Shown one piece after another: positions 9,273 through 16,868 of a stretch of DNA of 47,625 bases. The first letter of the stretch is position 1. Every line of letters begins with the position of its first letter. The DNA lies in NCBI RefSeq assembly GCF_014495685.1, contig NZ_JACTVI010000061.1, positions 1-47,625 of the forward strand, written 5' to 3'. The notes under the pieces are model-generated. The model was given only the letters and a program-made list of their open reading frames with translations. It was not told the origin of the DNA and did no database searches. The translations under genes and the position numbers were made by a program. The DNA is from Streptomyces sp. TRM68367 (lineage in GTDB: Bacteria > Actinomycetota > Actinomycetes > Streptomycetales > Streptomycetaceae).

Positions 9273-9315
9273 GGACGCAGGGGCGGGCAGGCCTGAGGCA
9301 ATTGAGGGGCGCGTG

Positions 9316-9432
9316 TCAGCCGGGCCGGCCGTCCGACCACCGCCAGACGCCGGCGGAGTCCTGCTCGCAGGTCAGGTACACAACCCACAGGACGGTACTG
9401 CTGTCACACCGGGCGTACAGGAACCAGCCGAC
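9316..9432 (-). CDS. Small Trp-rich protein without a standard start codon
   Basis: A 38-codon reading begins VGWFLYARCDSS, contains VLWVVYLTCEQD and ends WRWSDGRPG before a TGA at 9318-9316. About 35 of 38 codons end in G or C, the normal coding signature here, while the codons just upstream do not follow it. The composition (four Trp, two Cys, a hydrophobic centre) looks like a real small protein. No in-frame ATG, GTG or TTG lies between the upstream TAG and the coding stretch. The first strong codon is GTC at 9432, with GGGGGAG directly before it, and a CTG lies slightly further in. Either a rare start is used, the start was lost, or the sequence has an error. Confidence 0.4.
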   Translation of the reverse strand, partial: VGWFLYARCDSSTVLWVVYLTCEQDSAGVWRWSDGRPG

Positions 9433-9478
9433 TCCCCCGCGAAGCCGCGCCGAACGTTTGAGCGTTTCGGGGCCGGGC

Positions 9479-9484
9479 TAGGTT
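9479..9484 (+). promoter_or_regulatory. -10 element of otsA, probably leaderless mRNA
   Basis: TAGGTT lies 7 bases before the otsA ATG, so transcription would start at or next to the start codon. Confidence 0.5.
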
Positions 9485-9491
9485 GAGGCGT

Positions 9492-10904
9492 ATGGCTTCC
9501 ACACGCGGTGCTGATCAGAAGGCTCAGGTACTGGTCGCGTCCAACCGCGGCCCGGTGTCCTACGAGGTGCGCGAGGACGGATCGCTGCACGCCAAACGCG
9601 GCGGCGGCGGGCTGGTCTCCGGCCTCTCGGCGATCGGCGCCGACGCCGACGCGCTGTGGATCTGCTCGGCGCTGTCCGACGGCGACCGCGAGGCGGTCCG
9701 GCGCGGGGTCGGCGAGCGGGGCGTGCGCATGCTCGCCATCCCCGCGGACGTGCACGCGGACGCGTACAACGGCATCGCGAACTCGGTCCTGTGGTTCGTG
9801 CACCACATGCTCTACCAGACCCCGCTGGAGCCGGTCTTCGACGCGGAGTTCCGCCGCCAGTGGGCGTCGTACGAGACGTACAACCGCGCCTTCGCCGAAG
9901 CACTGGCGGAGGAGGCGGCGCAGGGGGCGTCGGTGGTGGTCCAGGACTACCACCTCACCCTGGTCCCCGGCATGCTCCGCGCCCTGCGCCCGGATCTCCG
10001 CATCGGCCACTTCTCCCACACGCCCTGGGCGCCCCCCGAGTACTTCCGGATGCTACCGGACGACGTGGCCGGCCAGGTCCTGCGAGGCATGCTGGGTGCC
10101 GACCGGCTGGGCTTCCTGACGCGCCGCTGGGCAGACGCGTTCGAGGCGTGCGCCACGGCGTTCGTGGGCGGCCTCGGGGACACGCGGGTCGGTGTGCACG
10201 GGCTGGGGGCCGACGCGGACTTCCTGCGGAAGCGTTCGCATGAGGCGGACGTCGAGGAGAGGCTGCCCACGCTGCGCGCCGAGATCGGTACGGGTCCCGA
10301 CGGACGCCTGCGCCACACGATCGTCCGCGTCGACCGCACGGAACTCTCGAAGAACATCGCGCGAGGCCTACTGGCCTACCGAGAGTTGCTGGCGTCCCAC
10401 CCGGAGTGGCACGAACGCGTCGTCCACGTCGCCTTCGCCTACCCCTCCCGGCAGGACCTCGCCGTGTACCGCGACTACACGGCGGAGGTGCAGCGGCTGG
10501 CGGAGTCGGTCAACGACGAGTACGGCACCCCGGACTGGCGCCCCGTCGTCCTCCACGTCCAGGACGACTTCGCCCGCTCCCTGGCCGCGTACCGGCTGGC
10601 CGACGTGGCGCTGGTGAATCCCATCCGGGACGGCATGAACCTCGTCGCCAAGGAGGTTCCGGTCGTCTCCGACGAGGGGTGCGTGCTGGTGCTGTCGCGG
10701 GAGGCCGGGGCGTGGGAGGAGCTGGCTGACGAGGCGATCGGGGTCAACCCGTACGACGTGACCGGTACGGCGGAGGCGTTGCGGGAGGCCTTGGCCGTGC
10801 CGGCGGAGGAGCGGGCCGAGCGCACGAAGAGGCTGGCCGCCGCCGCGACCCAGTTGCCGCCGACGCAGTGGTTCCTGGACCAGCTGGCCGCGCTGAACGA
10901 CTGA
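9492..10904 (+). CDS. otsA: Trehalose-6-phosphate synthase OtsA
   Basis: A 470-residue retaining GT-B glycosyltransferase (GT20) joining UDP- or GDP-glucose to glucose-6-phosphate. Family motifs are present in order: NRGPVSY near residue 20, RGGGGLVSGL near 40, the central HHMLYQ and QDYHLTLVPGML, and the C-terminal RDGMNLVAKE donor-binding loop. The ATG at 9492 is used because TAGGTT sits 7 bases before it; an in-frame TTG three codons earlier is less likely. The gene is convergent with otsB, and together they form the two-step trehalose pathway used for spore stress protection and osmotic balance. Confidence 0.96.
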   Translation: MASTRGADQKAQVLVASNRGPVSYEVREDGSLHAKRGGGGLVSGLSAIGADADALWICSALSDGDREAVRRGVGERGVRMLAIPADVHADAYNGIANSVLWFVHHMLYQTPLEPVFDAEFRRQWASYETYNRAFAEALAEEAAQGASVVVQDYHLTLVPGMLRALRPDLRIGHFSHTPWAPPEYFRMLPDDVAGQVLRGMLGADRLGFLTRRWADAFEACATAFVGGLGDTRVGVHGLGADADFLRKRSHEADVEERLPTLRAEIGTGPDGRLRHTIVRVDRTELSKNIARGLLAYRELLASHPEWHERVVHVAFAYPSRQDLAVYRDYTAEVQRLAESVNDEYGTPDWRPVVLHVQDDFARSLAAYRLADVALVNPIRDGMNLVAKEVPVVSDEGCVLVLSREAGAWEELADEAIGVNPYDVTGTAEALREALAVPAEERAERTKRLAAAATQLPPTQWFLDQLAALND

Positions 10905-10974
10905 CCGGGGGCCGTGGGGTTTGAAGCCGCACAGGCCGCCGCAGGCATATGACACAACCCGCACCCGGCCGGAA

Positions 10975-11838
10975 CTATCGGATGTGGGATGCCAGGGTGC
11001 GGAGGAAGGTCACCACGCCCTGCGGGCCGTCGACCACCACGTCGGCCCTCGTGCGCAGCTCGGCGACCTCTTCGCTGCCGCTGCAGACCAGGACGCCGGG
11101 GGTGCCGTTGGTGCGGAGTTCGTCGATGGCAGTGTAGGCGGGGAGGTCACCGAGGTCGTCGCCGGCGTAGAGGACGGAGGTGGCGGTGAGGTCGCGGACG
11201 TATTCGGTGAGGGCCACGCCCTTGTCCATGCCCGGGGGGCGGAGTTCCAGGACCATGCGGCCCGGTTCGAGGTGGAGACCGTGGTGGGCCGCTAGGTCTG
11301 CGAGAGGGGTGCGGAGGGCTTCGAAGGCTGCCTGGGGGTCCGCCGCCCGGCGCGTGTGAACCGCTACCGCCCGGCCGCCCTTCTCCTCGATCCAGACCCC
11401 CTCGTCCGCCGCCCCGGCTCTGCGCAGGACCCCCGGCAACTCCGCTCGCGTCGCTGCCACGCCGGGGTGGGGGGCGGGCGCCGTCACCTCACCCGTCGCG
11501 GCGTCCCAGCGCTCCGCGCCGTAGTGGCCCAGGACCACCAGGTGCTCCAGGCCCGGCACGCCCGCGAAGCCGCCGTAGCGGACCGCGACCTCCGCCGGCC
11601 GGCCGGTGATCACCGCCACCGCCGCCACCTTCGGCGCCAGCGCCGCCAGCGCCGGTACCGCCTCCGGGTGGGCCCGCGCCTGCTCGGGGTCCGGCACGAT
11701 CGGCGCGAGCGTCCCGTCGAAGTCGAGGGCGATCACCGCGCGGGAGGGGCGGGTGAGGATCGCCTGCAGTCCGTCCCGGCCGGCCGCTGTCGTCGGTGCG
11801 GGGAGGGCGTTCTCGGTCGGGTCCTCGTGACTGGCCAT
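10975..11838 (-). CDS. otsB: Trehalose-6-phosphate phosphatase OtsB
   Basis: A 287-residue HAD-superfamily phosphatase that releases trehalose from trehalose-6-phosphate. Motif I is DFDGTLAP with the nucleophile D39 and acid D41, motif II is the VITGRP strand, and the metal-binding motif GDDLGDLPAY is near the C-terminus. It faces otsA, separated by about 70 bases with no obvious terminator, so the two transcripts may overlap. A -10 element 6 bases before the ATG suggests a leaderless mRNA. Confidence 0.95.
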   Translation of the reverse strand: MASHEDPTENALPAPTTAAGRDGLQAILTRPSRAVIALDFDGTLAPIVPDPEQARAHPEAVPALAALAPKVAAVAVITGRPAEVAVRYGGFAGVPGLEHLVVLGHYGAERWDAATGEVTAPAPHPGVAATRAELPGVLRRAGAADEGVWIEEKGGRAVAVHTRRAADPQAAFEALRTPLADLAAHHGLHLEPGRMVLELRPPGMDKGVALTEYVRDLTATSVLYAGDDLGDLPAYTAIDELRTNGTPGVLVCSGSEEVAELRTRADVVVDGPQGVVTFLRTLASHIR

Positions 11839-11844
11839 ACGGCG

Positions 11845-11850
11845 ACCCTA
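11845..11850 (-). promoter_or_regulatory. -10 element of otsB, probably leaderless mRNA
   Basis: TAGGGT on the reverse strand, 6 bases before the otsB ATG. Confidence 0.55.
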
Positions 11851-11897
11851 TCCACGGAACGGCGCCGGCACGCGCCCGTCCTCCGCCGCGTACGCCC

Positions 11898-12140
11898 TCA
11901 CCGCTCCGCCCGCCGCCCCGCCCGCACCCTCCACAGCCGGTGCACCGTCACCGGATCCGCCTTCAGCGCACGCGGATCGTCCAGCAGGGCGTTGAGAAGC
12001 TGGTAATAGCGCACCGGCGCCAGCCCCAGCTCCTCCCGTATCGCCCGTTCCTTCGCCCCGAGCCCCGAAAACCCCCGCCGCTCCAGCGCCAGGATGTCCA
12101 GCTCCCCGCGCCCCAGCTGCTCCCGTCGCTCATCTCCCAT
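11898..12140 (-). CDS. DUF3263 family protein
   Basis: An 80-residue basic helical protein matching the actinobacterial DUF3263 family: the core from ILALERR through GAKERAIREELG to YYQLLNALLDDP, followed by DPVTVHRLWRVR. The alternating helices and Arg-rich end suggest a small DNA-binding helix-turn-helix protein, but no function is established. The ATG at 12140 begins MGDERREQ; a GTG three codons earlier (12149) is also possible. It lies between otsB and the sugar-binding lipoprotein gene, all leftward. Confidence 0.8.
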   Translation of the reverse strand: MGDERREQLGRGELDILALERRGFSGLGAKERAIREELGLAPVRYYQLLNALLDDPRALKADPVTVHRLWRVRAGRRAER

Positions 12141-12198
12141 GCCCGGCACCGTAACCCCCGCCACTGACACTCGACCGAGGCCGGGCCGACTGGGCCCG

Positions 12199-13476
12199 CT
12201 ACTCCGCGCTCTCCTCCGTCGTAGCCGTCCGCTGGATCTGCCCCAGCACACTCGCCGGATCCCCGCCCGGCGCCACGGCCTGCCCGATGCGGTTCTTGAT
12301 CTCCGCGCTGACGTCGGCCCACGACGTCTTGCCCACCGGATACAGCTCCGACAGCAACAGCTCGTCCAGGAACTGCTTCAGCGCCTTGTCCTGCTTGGCC
12401 CCGCTCATCTTCTCGGACGCGGAGCTGGTGACCGGCAGCAGGTCGTACTCGCGGGAGAACTTGAGCACGTTCTCGTCGTCGTACACGAAGTTGAGGAAGT
12501 CACCGATCTCGTCCTGACGGCCGTTCTTCTTGAACGCCATCATCCAGTCGGCGACGCCCAGCGTGGCCTTGCTCTCGCCGTTGATCCCGGGCGTCGGCAC
12601 CATGCCGAACTTCACGCCCTTGTCGGCGGCCATCTTCATCAGTGACGGATGCCCGTTGAGCATCCCGACCTGACCGTCGGCGAACGCCGCGAACGCGGCC
12701 GCCCGGTTCAGCTTCCCCGGCGCCACCGGCCCGGTCAGCCCCTTGCCGACCAGCTCGTCCTTCAGCCAGCGGAACGTCTCGACGTTCTGCGCGGAGTCGA
12801 TGTCGTACGTGCCGACGGTGTCGGTGTAGCCGCCCCCGCCGCTGAGCATCCACTGCATGGTCTCGGCCTGCGCCTCCTCGGGCCCGAGCGGCAGGGCGTA
12901 CGGGTACTTCACGCCCTCCGCCTTCAGCGCCCGCGCGTCCGCGGCGAGGCCGGCCCAGGTCTTCGGCGGGGTGATGCCGGCCTTCTCGAACAGCGTCTTG
13001 TTGTAGAAGAGCACGCGCGTGGAGGCCGCGAACGGCATGCCGTACTGCACCCCCCTCACCTGCCCCGCGGCGGCCAGCTGCGAGACGAAGTTGGCCTGGG
13101 TGGGGATCGACAGCACGTCGTCGGCCCGGTACAGCAGCCCCTTCGCCGCGTAGGCCCCGTACGCGCCGATCTGCGCCAGGTCCGGCGGGTCGCCCGCGTC
13201 GACCATCTCCTTGACCTTGCGGTCGACGTCGTTCCAGGAGTACACGCTGACGTCGACGGTCACCCCGGGGTGCTTCTCCTCGTAGGCCTTGACCAACTCG
13301 TCCCAGTACTTCCGCGAGCTGTTGGCCGCGCTGTCGCCGTAGTCGGCGGCGACCAGCTTCAGGGTGGTGCCGCTGCCGGAGCCGCCGCCGTTCACTCCGC
13401 AGCCGCCGAGGACCACCGTCATGCCCAGTGCGGACACCACCGCGATCGTTCCAGTCCAACGCCGCTGCACAGTCAT
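12199..13476 (-). CDS. Sugar-binding lipoprotein of an ABC importer
   Basis: A 425-residue family 1 extracellular solute-binding protein. Residues 1-26 are a lipoprotein signal peptide with lipobox LGGC and lipidated C26. The mature protein starts with a Gly/Ser linker and has the usual two-lobe fold (LAQIGAYGAYAAKG and LFYNKTLFEKAG are typical strands). No permease or ATPase gene is adjacent, so it must work with permeases elsewhere and probably with MsiK, the shared ATPase encoded at 32751. It diverges from nagK across two dre-like sites, which points to an aminosugar or chito-oligosaccharide ligand under DasR control. Confidence 0.9.
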   Translation of the reverse strand: MTVQRRWTGTIAVVSALGMTVVLGGCGVNGGGSGSGTTLKLVAADYGDSAANSSRKYWDELVKAYEEKHPGVTVDVSVYSWNDVDRKVKEMVDAGDPPDLAQIGAYGAYAAKGLLYRADDVLSIPTQANFVSQLAAAGQVRGVQYGMPFAASTRVLFYNKTLFEKAGITPPKTWAGLAADARALKAEGVKYPYALPLGPEEAQAETMQWMLSGGGGYTDTVGTYDIDSAQNVETFRWLKDELVGKGLTGPVAPGKLNRAAAFAAFADGQVGMLNGHPSLMKMAADKGVKFGMVPTPGINGESKATLGVADWMMAFKKNGRQDEIGDFLNFVYDDENVLKFSREYDLLPVTSSASEKMSGAKQDKALKQFLDELLLSELYPVGKTSWADVSAEIKNRIGQAVAPGGDPASVLGQIQRTATTEESAE

Positions 13477-13488
13477 TGCCCCACCAAG

Positions 13489-13505
13489 TTCGAAACATTC
13501 GAAAC
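13489..13505 (-). promoter_or_regulatory. Direct repeat in the binding-protein promoter region
   Basis: TTCGAAAC occurs at 13489-13496 and again at 13498-13505, one base apart, 13-29 bases before the ATG of the binding-protein gene. It could be a second operator; the binding factor is unknown. Confidence 0.3.
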
Positions 13506-13528
13506 GTCATACATAATGCTCTGCAGCT

Positions 13529-13543
13529 AAGGTCTACACCACA
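13529..13543. promoter_or_regulatory. DasR-type operator (dre-like), site 1
   Basis: AAGGTCTACACCACA matches the DasR consensus (ACTGGTCTAGACCACT, from memory) in the GGTCTA and ACCAC cores, with one central mismatch. Confidence 0.65.
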
Positions 13544-13545
13544 CG

Positions 13546-13559
13546 AGTGGACTAGACCT
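13546..13559. promoter_or_regulatory. DasR-type operator (dre-like), site 2
   Basis: Read on the reverse strand this is AGGTCTAGTCCACT, agreeing with the last 13 bases of the consensus ACTGGTCTAGTCCACT. It lies 2 bases from site 1, and the two together form an imperfect larger inverted repeat between nagK and the binding-protein gene. Confidence 0.75.
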
Positions 13560-13588
13560 CTCGCGGGTCCGCGGGCCACACTGTCTCC

Positions 13589-14530
13589 GTGAGACATGTC
13601 ATCGCCCTCGACGTGGGCGGCACCGGGATGAAGGCCGCCCTGACCGGGGCCGACGGCGAACTGCTGCACCAGGCGCGCCTGGCCACCGGGCGGGAGCGCG
13701 GGCCCGAGGCCGTCGTCGAGGCCCTCCTCGGCTTCGCCGCCGAGCTGCACGCCCACGGCGAGCAGCGCTTCGGTGAGCCCGCGGCCGCCGTCGGCGTCGC
13801 GGTGCCCGGCATCGTCGACGAGGCGCGCGGCATCGCCGTCTACGCGGCCAACCTGGGCTGGCGCGACGTACCCCTGCGCGCCCTTCTCGCCGACAAGCTG
13901 GGCATCCCGGTCGCCCTCGGCCACGACGTACGCACCGGCGGCCTCGCCGAGGCCCGTGTCGGCGCGGGCCGGGGCGCCGACCGGTTCCTCTTCGTCGCCC
14001 TCGGCACCGGCATCGCGGGCGCGATCGGCGTCGACGGCCGGGTGGAGGCGGGTGCGCACGGCTTCGCGGGCGAGATCGGCCACATCGTCGTACGCCCCGG
14101 TGGGACCCCGTGCCCGTGCGGCCGGCACGGCTGCCTGGAGCGCTTCGCGTCGGCGGCGGCGGTCAGCGAGGCATGGGCAGCGGCAAGCGGGGACCCGGAA
14201 GCGGACGCGGCCGACTGCGCCAAGGCCGTCGCGTCCGGCGACCCGAACGCCGTACGAGTCTGGCAACACGCCGTAGCCGCCCTAGCGGACGGCCTGGTCA
14301 CCGCCCTCACCCTCCTGGACCCCCGCACCCTGATCATCGGTGGCGGCCTGGCGGAGGCCGGGGAAACCTTGTTCACACCCCTGCGGACCGCCATCCAGCA
14401 GCGCCTCACTTTCCAGAAGCTGCCGGAGATCGTCCCGGCGGCCCTGGGCGACACGGCGGGATGCCTCGGCGCCGGGCAACTGGCCTGGGATCTCCTCAAC
14501 CGAACCGACCGCAAGGAGGTAACTCGCTGA
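13589..14530 (+). CDS. nagK: ROK-family N-acetylglucosamine kinase
   Basis: A 313-residue sugar kinase predicted to make GlcNAc-6-phosphate from GlcNAc in the cytoplasm. The ATP-binding DVGGTGMKA is at residues 8-16, a GEIGHIVV strand carries the substrate-binding E and H, and the ROK zinc motif CPCGRHGCLE follows. The GTG at 13589 directly precedes the first beta-strand. The stop codon overlaps the ATG of nagA by one base (TGATG), and the pair forms an operon. The GlcNAc assignment rests on the nagA partner and the dre sites; a general glucokinase is the alternative. Confidence 0.92.
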   Translation: MRHVIALDVGGTGMKAALTGADGELLHQARLATGRERGPEAVVEALLGFAAELHAHGEQRFGEPAAAVGVAVPGIVDEARGIAVYAANLGWRDVPLRALLADKLGIPVALGHDVRTGGLAEARVGAGRGADRFLFVALGTGIAGAIGVDGRVEAGAHGFAGEIGHIVVRPGGTPCPCGRHGCLERFASAAAVSEAWAAASGDPEADAADCAKAVASGDPNAVRVWQHAVAALADGLVTALTLLDPRTLIIGGGLAEAGETLFTPLRTAIQQRLTFQKLPEIVPAALGDTAGCLGAGQLAWDLLNRTDRKEVTR

Positions 14531-15765
14531 TGGCCAACGCCCCAGGGGCGCGGGACGTGACATCTTGCGGCTCCGCCGCGTGTGCGCGACCAGCCCCCAC
14601 GAGCCTGCACCCCGCAACGCACCGAACCCCCCTGGTGCTCTCCGGCGCAACGGCAGTCCTCCCCGCAGGAACCGTCCAAGACGCCCAAGTGATCGTCGAC
14701 GGCACCCGCATCACCGGCACAGCTCCAGAAGACGCCCAGGTGATCGACCTCACCGGCCACTACGTGGTCCCCGGCTTCGTAGACATCCACAACCACGGCG
14801 GCGGCGGGGCTTCGTTCACTTCGGGCACGGCAGACGACGTGGTCAAGGGCATCCACACCCACCGTCTGCACGGGACCACCACCCTGGTCGCCTCCACGGT
14901 CACGGCCGACATGGACTTCCTCACCCAGCGCGCCGGTCTGCTCAGCGAACTCGCCGAGCAGGGCGACATCGCCGGCATCCACTTCGAGGGCCCGTTCATC
15001 TCCCCGTGCCGCAAGGGCGCCCATTCGGCGGACCTGCTGCGCGACCCGGACGCGGCGGAGGTGCGCAAGCTGATCGACGCCGCGCGCGGGAAGGCGAAGA
15101 TGGTCACCCTCGCCACCGAACTGCCCGGCGGCATCGACTCCGTACGGCTGCTCGCTGAGCACGGCGTGATCGCGGCGGTGGGGCACACGGACGCGACGTA
15201 CGAGCAGACGGTGGAGGCGATCGAGGCGGGCGCGACGGTGGCGACGCACCTGTTCAACGCGATGCCGCCGCTGGGCCACCGCGACCCCGGCCCGATCGCG
15301 GCCCTGCTGGAGGACGAGCGCGTCACGGTCGAGCTGATCAACGACGGCACGCATCTGCATCCGGCCGCCCTCCAGCTGGCGTTCCATCACGCGGGCGGGC
15401 GGCGGGTCGCGTTCATCACGGACGCGATGGACGCGGCCGGATTCGGCGACGGCCGCTACATGCTCGGCCCGCTGGAGGTCGAGGTGGAGGGCGGCGTGGC
15501 CCGGCTGGTGGAGGGCGACTCGATCGCGGGCTCCACGCTCACCCTGGACCGCGCCTTCCAGCGGGCGGTGACGATCGACCGGCTCCCGGTGGAGGACGTG
15601 GTGGCGGCCCTGTCGGCCAACCCGGCCCGGCTGCTGGGGATGGACGACGAGATCGGCTCCCTGGAGCCCGGCAAGTACGCCGACCTGGTCGTGCTGGACG
15701 CCGGCTTCGGCCTCAAGGGCGTGATGCGGCGCGGCGAATGGGTGGTCGATCCCCAACTGGGCTGA
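14530..15765 (+). CDS. nagA: N-acetylglucosamine-6-phosphate deacetylase with a repeat-derived N-terminus
   Basis: A metal-dependent amidohydrolase that deacetylates GlcNAc-6-phosphate to glucosamine-6-phosphate, the effector that lifts DasR repression. Metal ligands are visible in DIHNHGGGG, HFEGPF, GHTDATY and the catalytic Asp in TDAMDAAG. At 411 residues it is about 30 longer than typical Streptomyces NagA (about 380, from memory). The surplus is residues 5-33, which coincide with a repeat element also found at 35387-35480. AAGGAGGT lies 9 bases before the ATG at 14530, supporting that start. The mature enzyme core begins near TPLVLSGATAV. Confidence 0.93.
   Translation: MANAPGARDVTSCGSAACARPAPTSLHPATHRTPLVLSGATAVLPAGTVQDAQVIVDGTRITGTAPEDAQVIDLTGHYVVPGFVDIHNHGGGGASFTSGTADDVVKGIHTHRLHGTTTLVASTVTADMDFLTQRAGLLSELAEQGDIAGIHFEGPFISPCRKGAHSADLLRDPDAAEVRKLIDAARGKAKMVTLATELPGGIDSVRLLAEHGVIAAVGHTDATYEQTVEAIEAGATVATHLFNAMPPLGHRDPGPIAALLEDERVTVELINDGTHLHPAALQLAFHHAGGRRVAFITDAMDAAGFGDGRYMLGPLEVEVEGGVARLVEGDSIAGSTLTLDRAFQRAVTIDRLPVEDVVAALSANPARLLGMDDEIGSLEPGKYADLVVLDAGFGLKGVMRRGEWVVDPQLG
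14543..14616 (+). repeat. Dispersed repeat element, copy inside nagA
   Basis: This GC-rich stretch starts AGGGGCGCGGG and contains GGCTCCGCCGCGTG followed by a CGA-rich arm and CACCCCGC. The same blocks occur in the same order, in opposite orientation, at 35387-35480. Here it is in frame within the first codons of nagA. Confidence 0.65.
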
Positions 15766-15805
15766 GCCACCCGGCAGTAGAGAATCCGCCGTGCGCACGT
15801 TGGCC

Positions 15806-15832
15806 GACGGCGGGGCTGGGCCGACCGCCGTC
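15806..15832 (+). terminator. Terminator of nagKA
   Basis: GACGGCGG (15806-15813) pairs with CCGCCGTC (15825-15832) around an inner GGC-TGG-GCC hairpin, followed by TCTTT, 41 bases after the nagA stop. Confidence 0.7.
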
Positions 15833-15895
15833 TCTTTGGCATGATCGAACCTCCGGAACTTACGGCAAGCACATTTTCGGGGGAGGTCGGGCCAG

Positions 15896-16825
15896 GTGAT
15901 CCTCACGGTCACGCTGAACACCGCTCTCGACATCACGTACCGCGTGCGGTCCCTCACGCCGCACGCCTCCCACCGGGTCTCCGAGGTGACGGAACGGCCC
16001 GGTGGCAAGGGTGTCAACGTGGCCCGGGTCCTGGCGGCCCTCGGGCACGAGGTGACGGTCACCGGCTTCACGGGCGGCGCGACCGGGAGGGTCGTACAGG
16101 ACCGCCTCAGGGCCGTGCCGGGTGTGGTGGACGCACTGGTACCGGTCGGCGGCGCGACCCGGCGCACCATCGCGGTCGTGGACGAGCGGACCGGCGACAC
16201 GACCCAGCTCAACGAGCCGGGGCCGACCATCTCGCCCGCCGAGTGGGGCGCCTTCCAGGAGGCGTACGAGGATCTGCTCGCCGGTGCCTCCGCGGTGGCC
16301 CTGTGCGGCAGCCTGCCGCCGGGTGTGCCGGTGGGCGCGTACGCCGGGCTGGTGCGGATTGCTCGCGCCGCCGCGGTCCCGGTGCTGCTGGACACCAGCG
16401 GGGAGGCGCTGCGCCGGGGGGTCGCCGCCCGGCCGGACCTGGTGAAGCCGAACGCGGAGGAGCTGGCGGAGCTCACCGGTTCGCACGAGCCGCTGCGGGC
16501 CACGCAGGACGCCCGCAGGCGCGGCGCCCGGGCCGTGGTCGCCTCGCTGGGCACGGAGGGGCTGCTCGCGGTGACCCCGGAAGGCCGCTGGCGCGCCGCT
16601 CCGCCCACCGCTGTCCGGGGCAACCCGACGGGCGCCGGCGACTCGGTGGTCGCGGGCCTGCTCTCGGGCCTGGTGGAACGCCTGCCGTGGCAGGAGCGGG
16701 TGTCCCGTGCGATGGCCCTGTCCATGGCGACCGTACTGGCGCCGACGGCGGGGGAGTTCAGATTCAGCGTCTACGAAGACCTGTTGCCGCAGATCACCGT
16801 CACCGACCCGTCCGAGGCGGCCTGA
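15896..16825 (+). CDS. PfkB-family hexose-phosphate kinase (1-phosphofructokinase type)
   Basis: A 309-residue ribokinase-fold kinase of the FruK/LacC group, which phosphorylate fructose-1-phosphate or tagatose-6-phosphate. The substrate motif RPGGKGVNVARVL is near residues 37-50 and the catalytic anion hole NPTGAGDSVVAG, with its Asp base, is near 243-254. The GTG at 15896 follows GGGGGAGG by 8 bases. Its place after nagKA suggests a role in aminosugar or hexitol use, but nothing fixes the substrate, and there is no fructose phosphotransferase gene nearby as would be expected for FruK. Confidence 0.88.
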   Translation: MILTVTLNTALDITYRVRSLTPHASHRVSEVTERPGGKGVNVARVLAALGHEVTVTGFTGGATGRVVQDRLRAVPGVVDALVPVGGATRRTIAVVDERTGDTTQLNEPGPTISPAEWGAFQEAYEDLLAGASAVALCGSLPPGVPVGAYAGLVRIARAAAVPVLLDTSGEALRRGVAARPDLVKPNAEELAELTGSHEPLRATQDARRRGARAVVASLGTEGLLAVTPEGRWRAAPPTAVRGNPTGAGDSVVAGLLSGLVERLPWQERVSRAMALSMATVLAPTAGEFRFSVYEDLLPQITVTDPSEAA

Positions 16826-16868
16826 GGGAACGTCGGTCGCCGCTGCCCGTCCTGCCGCGCCCGGCGGA

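Noticed and set aside
10905..10974. Possible terminator between otsA and otsB
   Set aside because: No hairpin of useful strength could be found.
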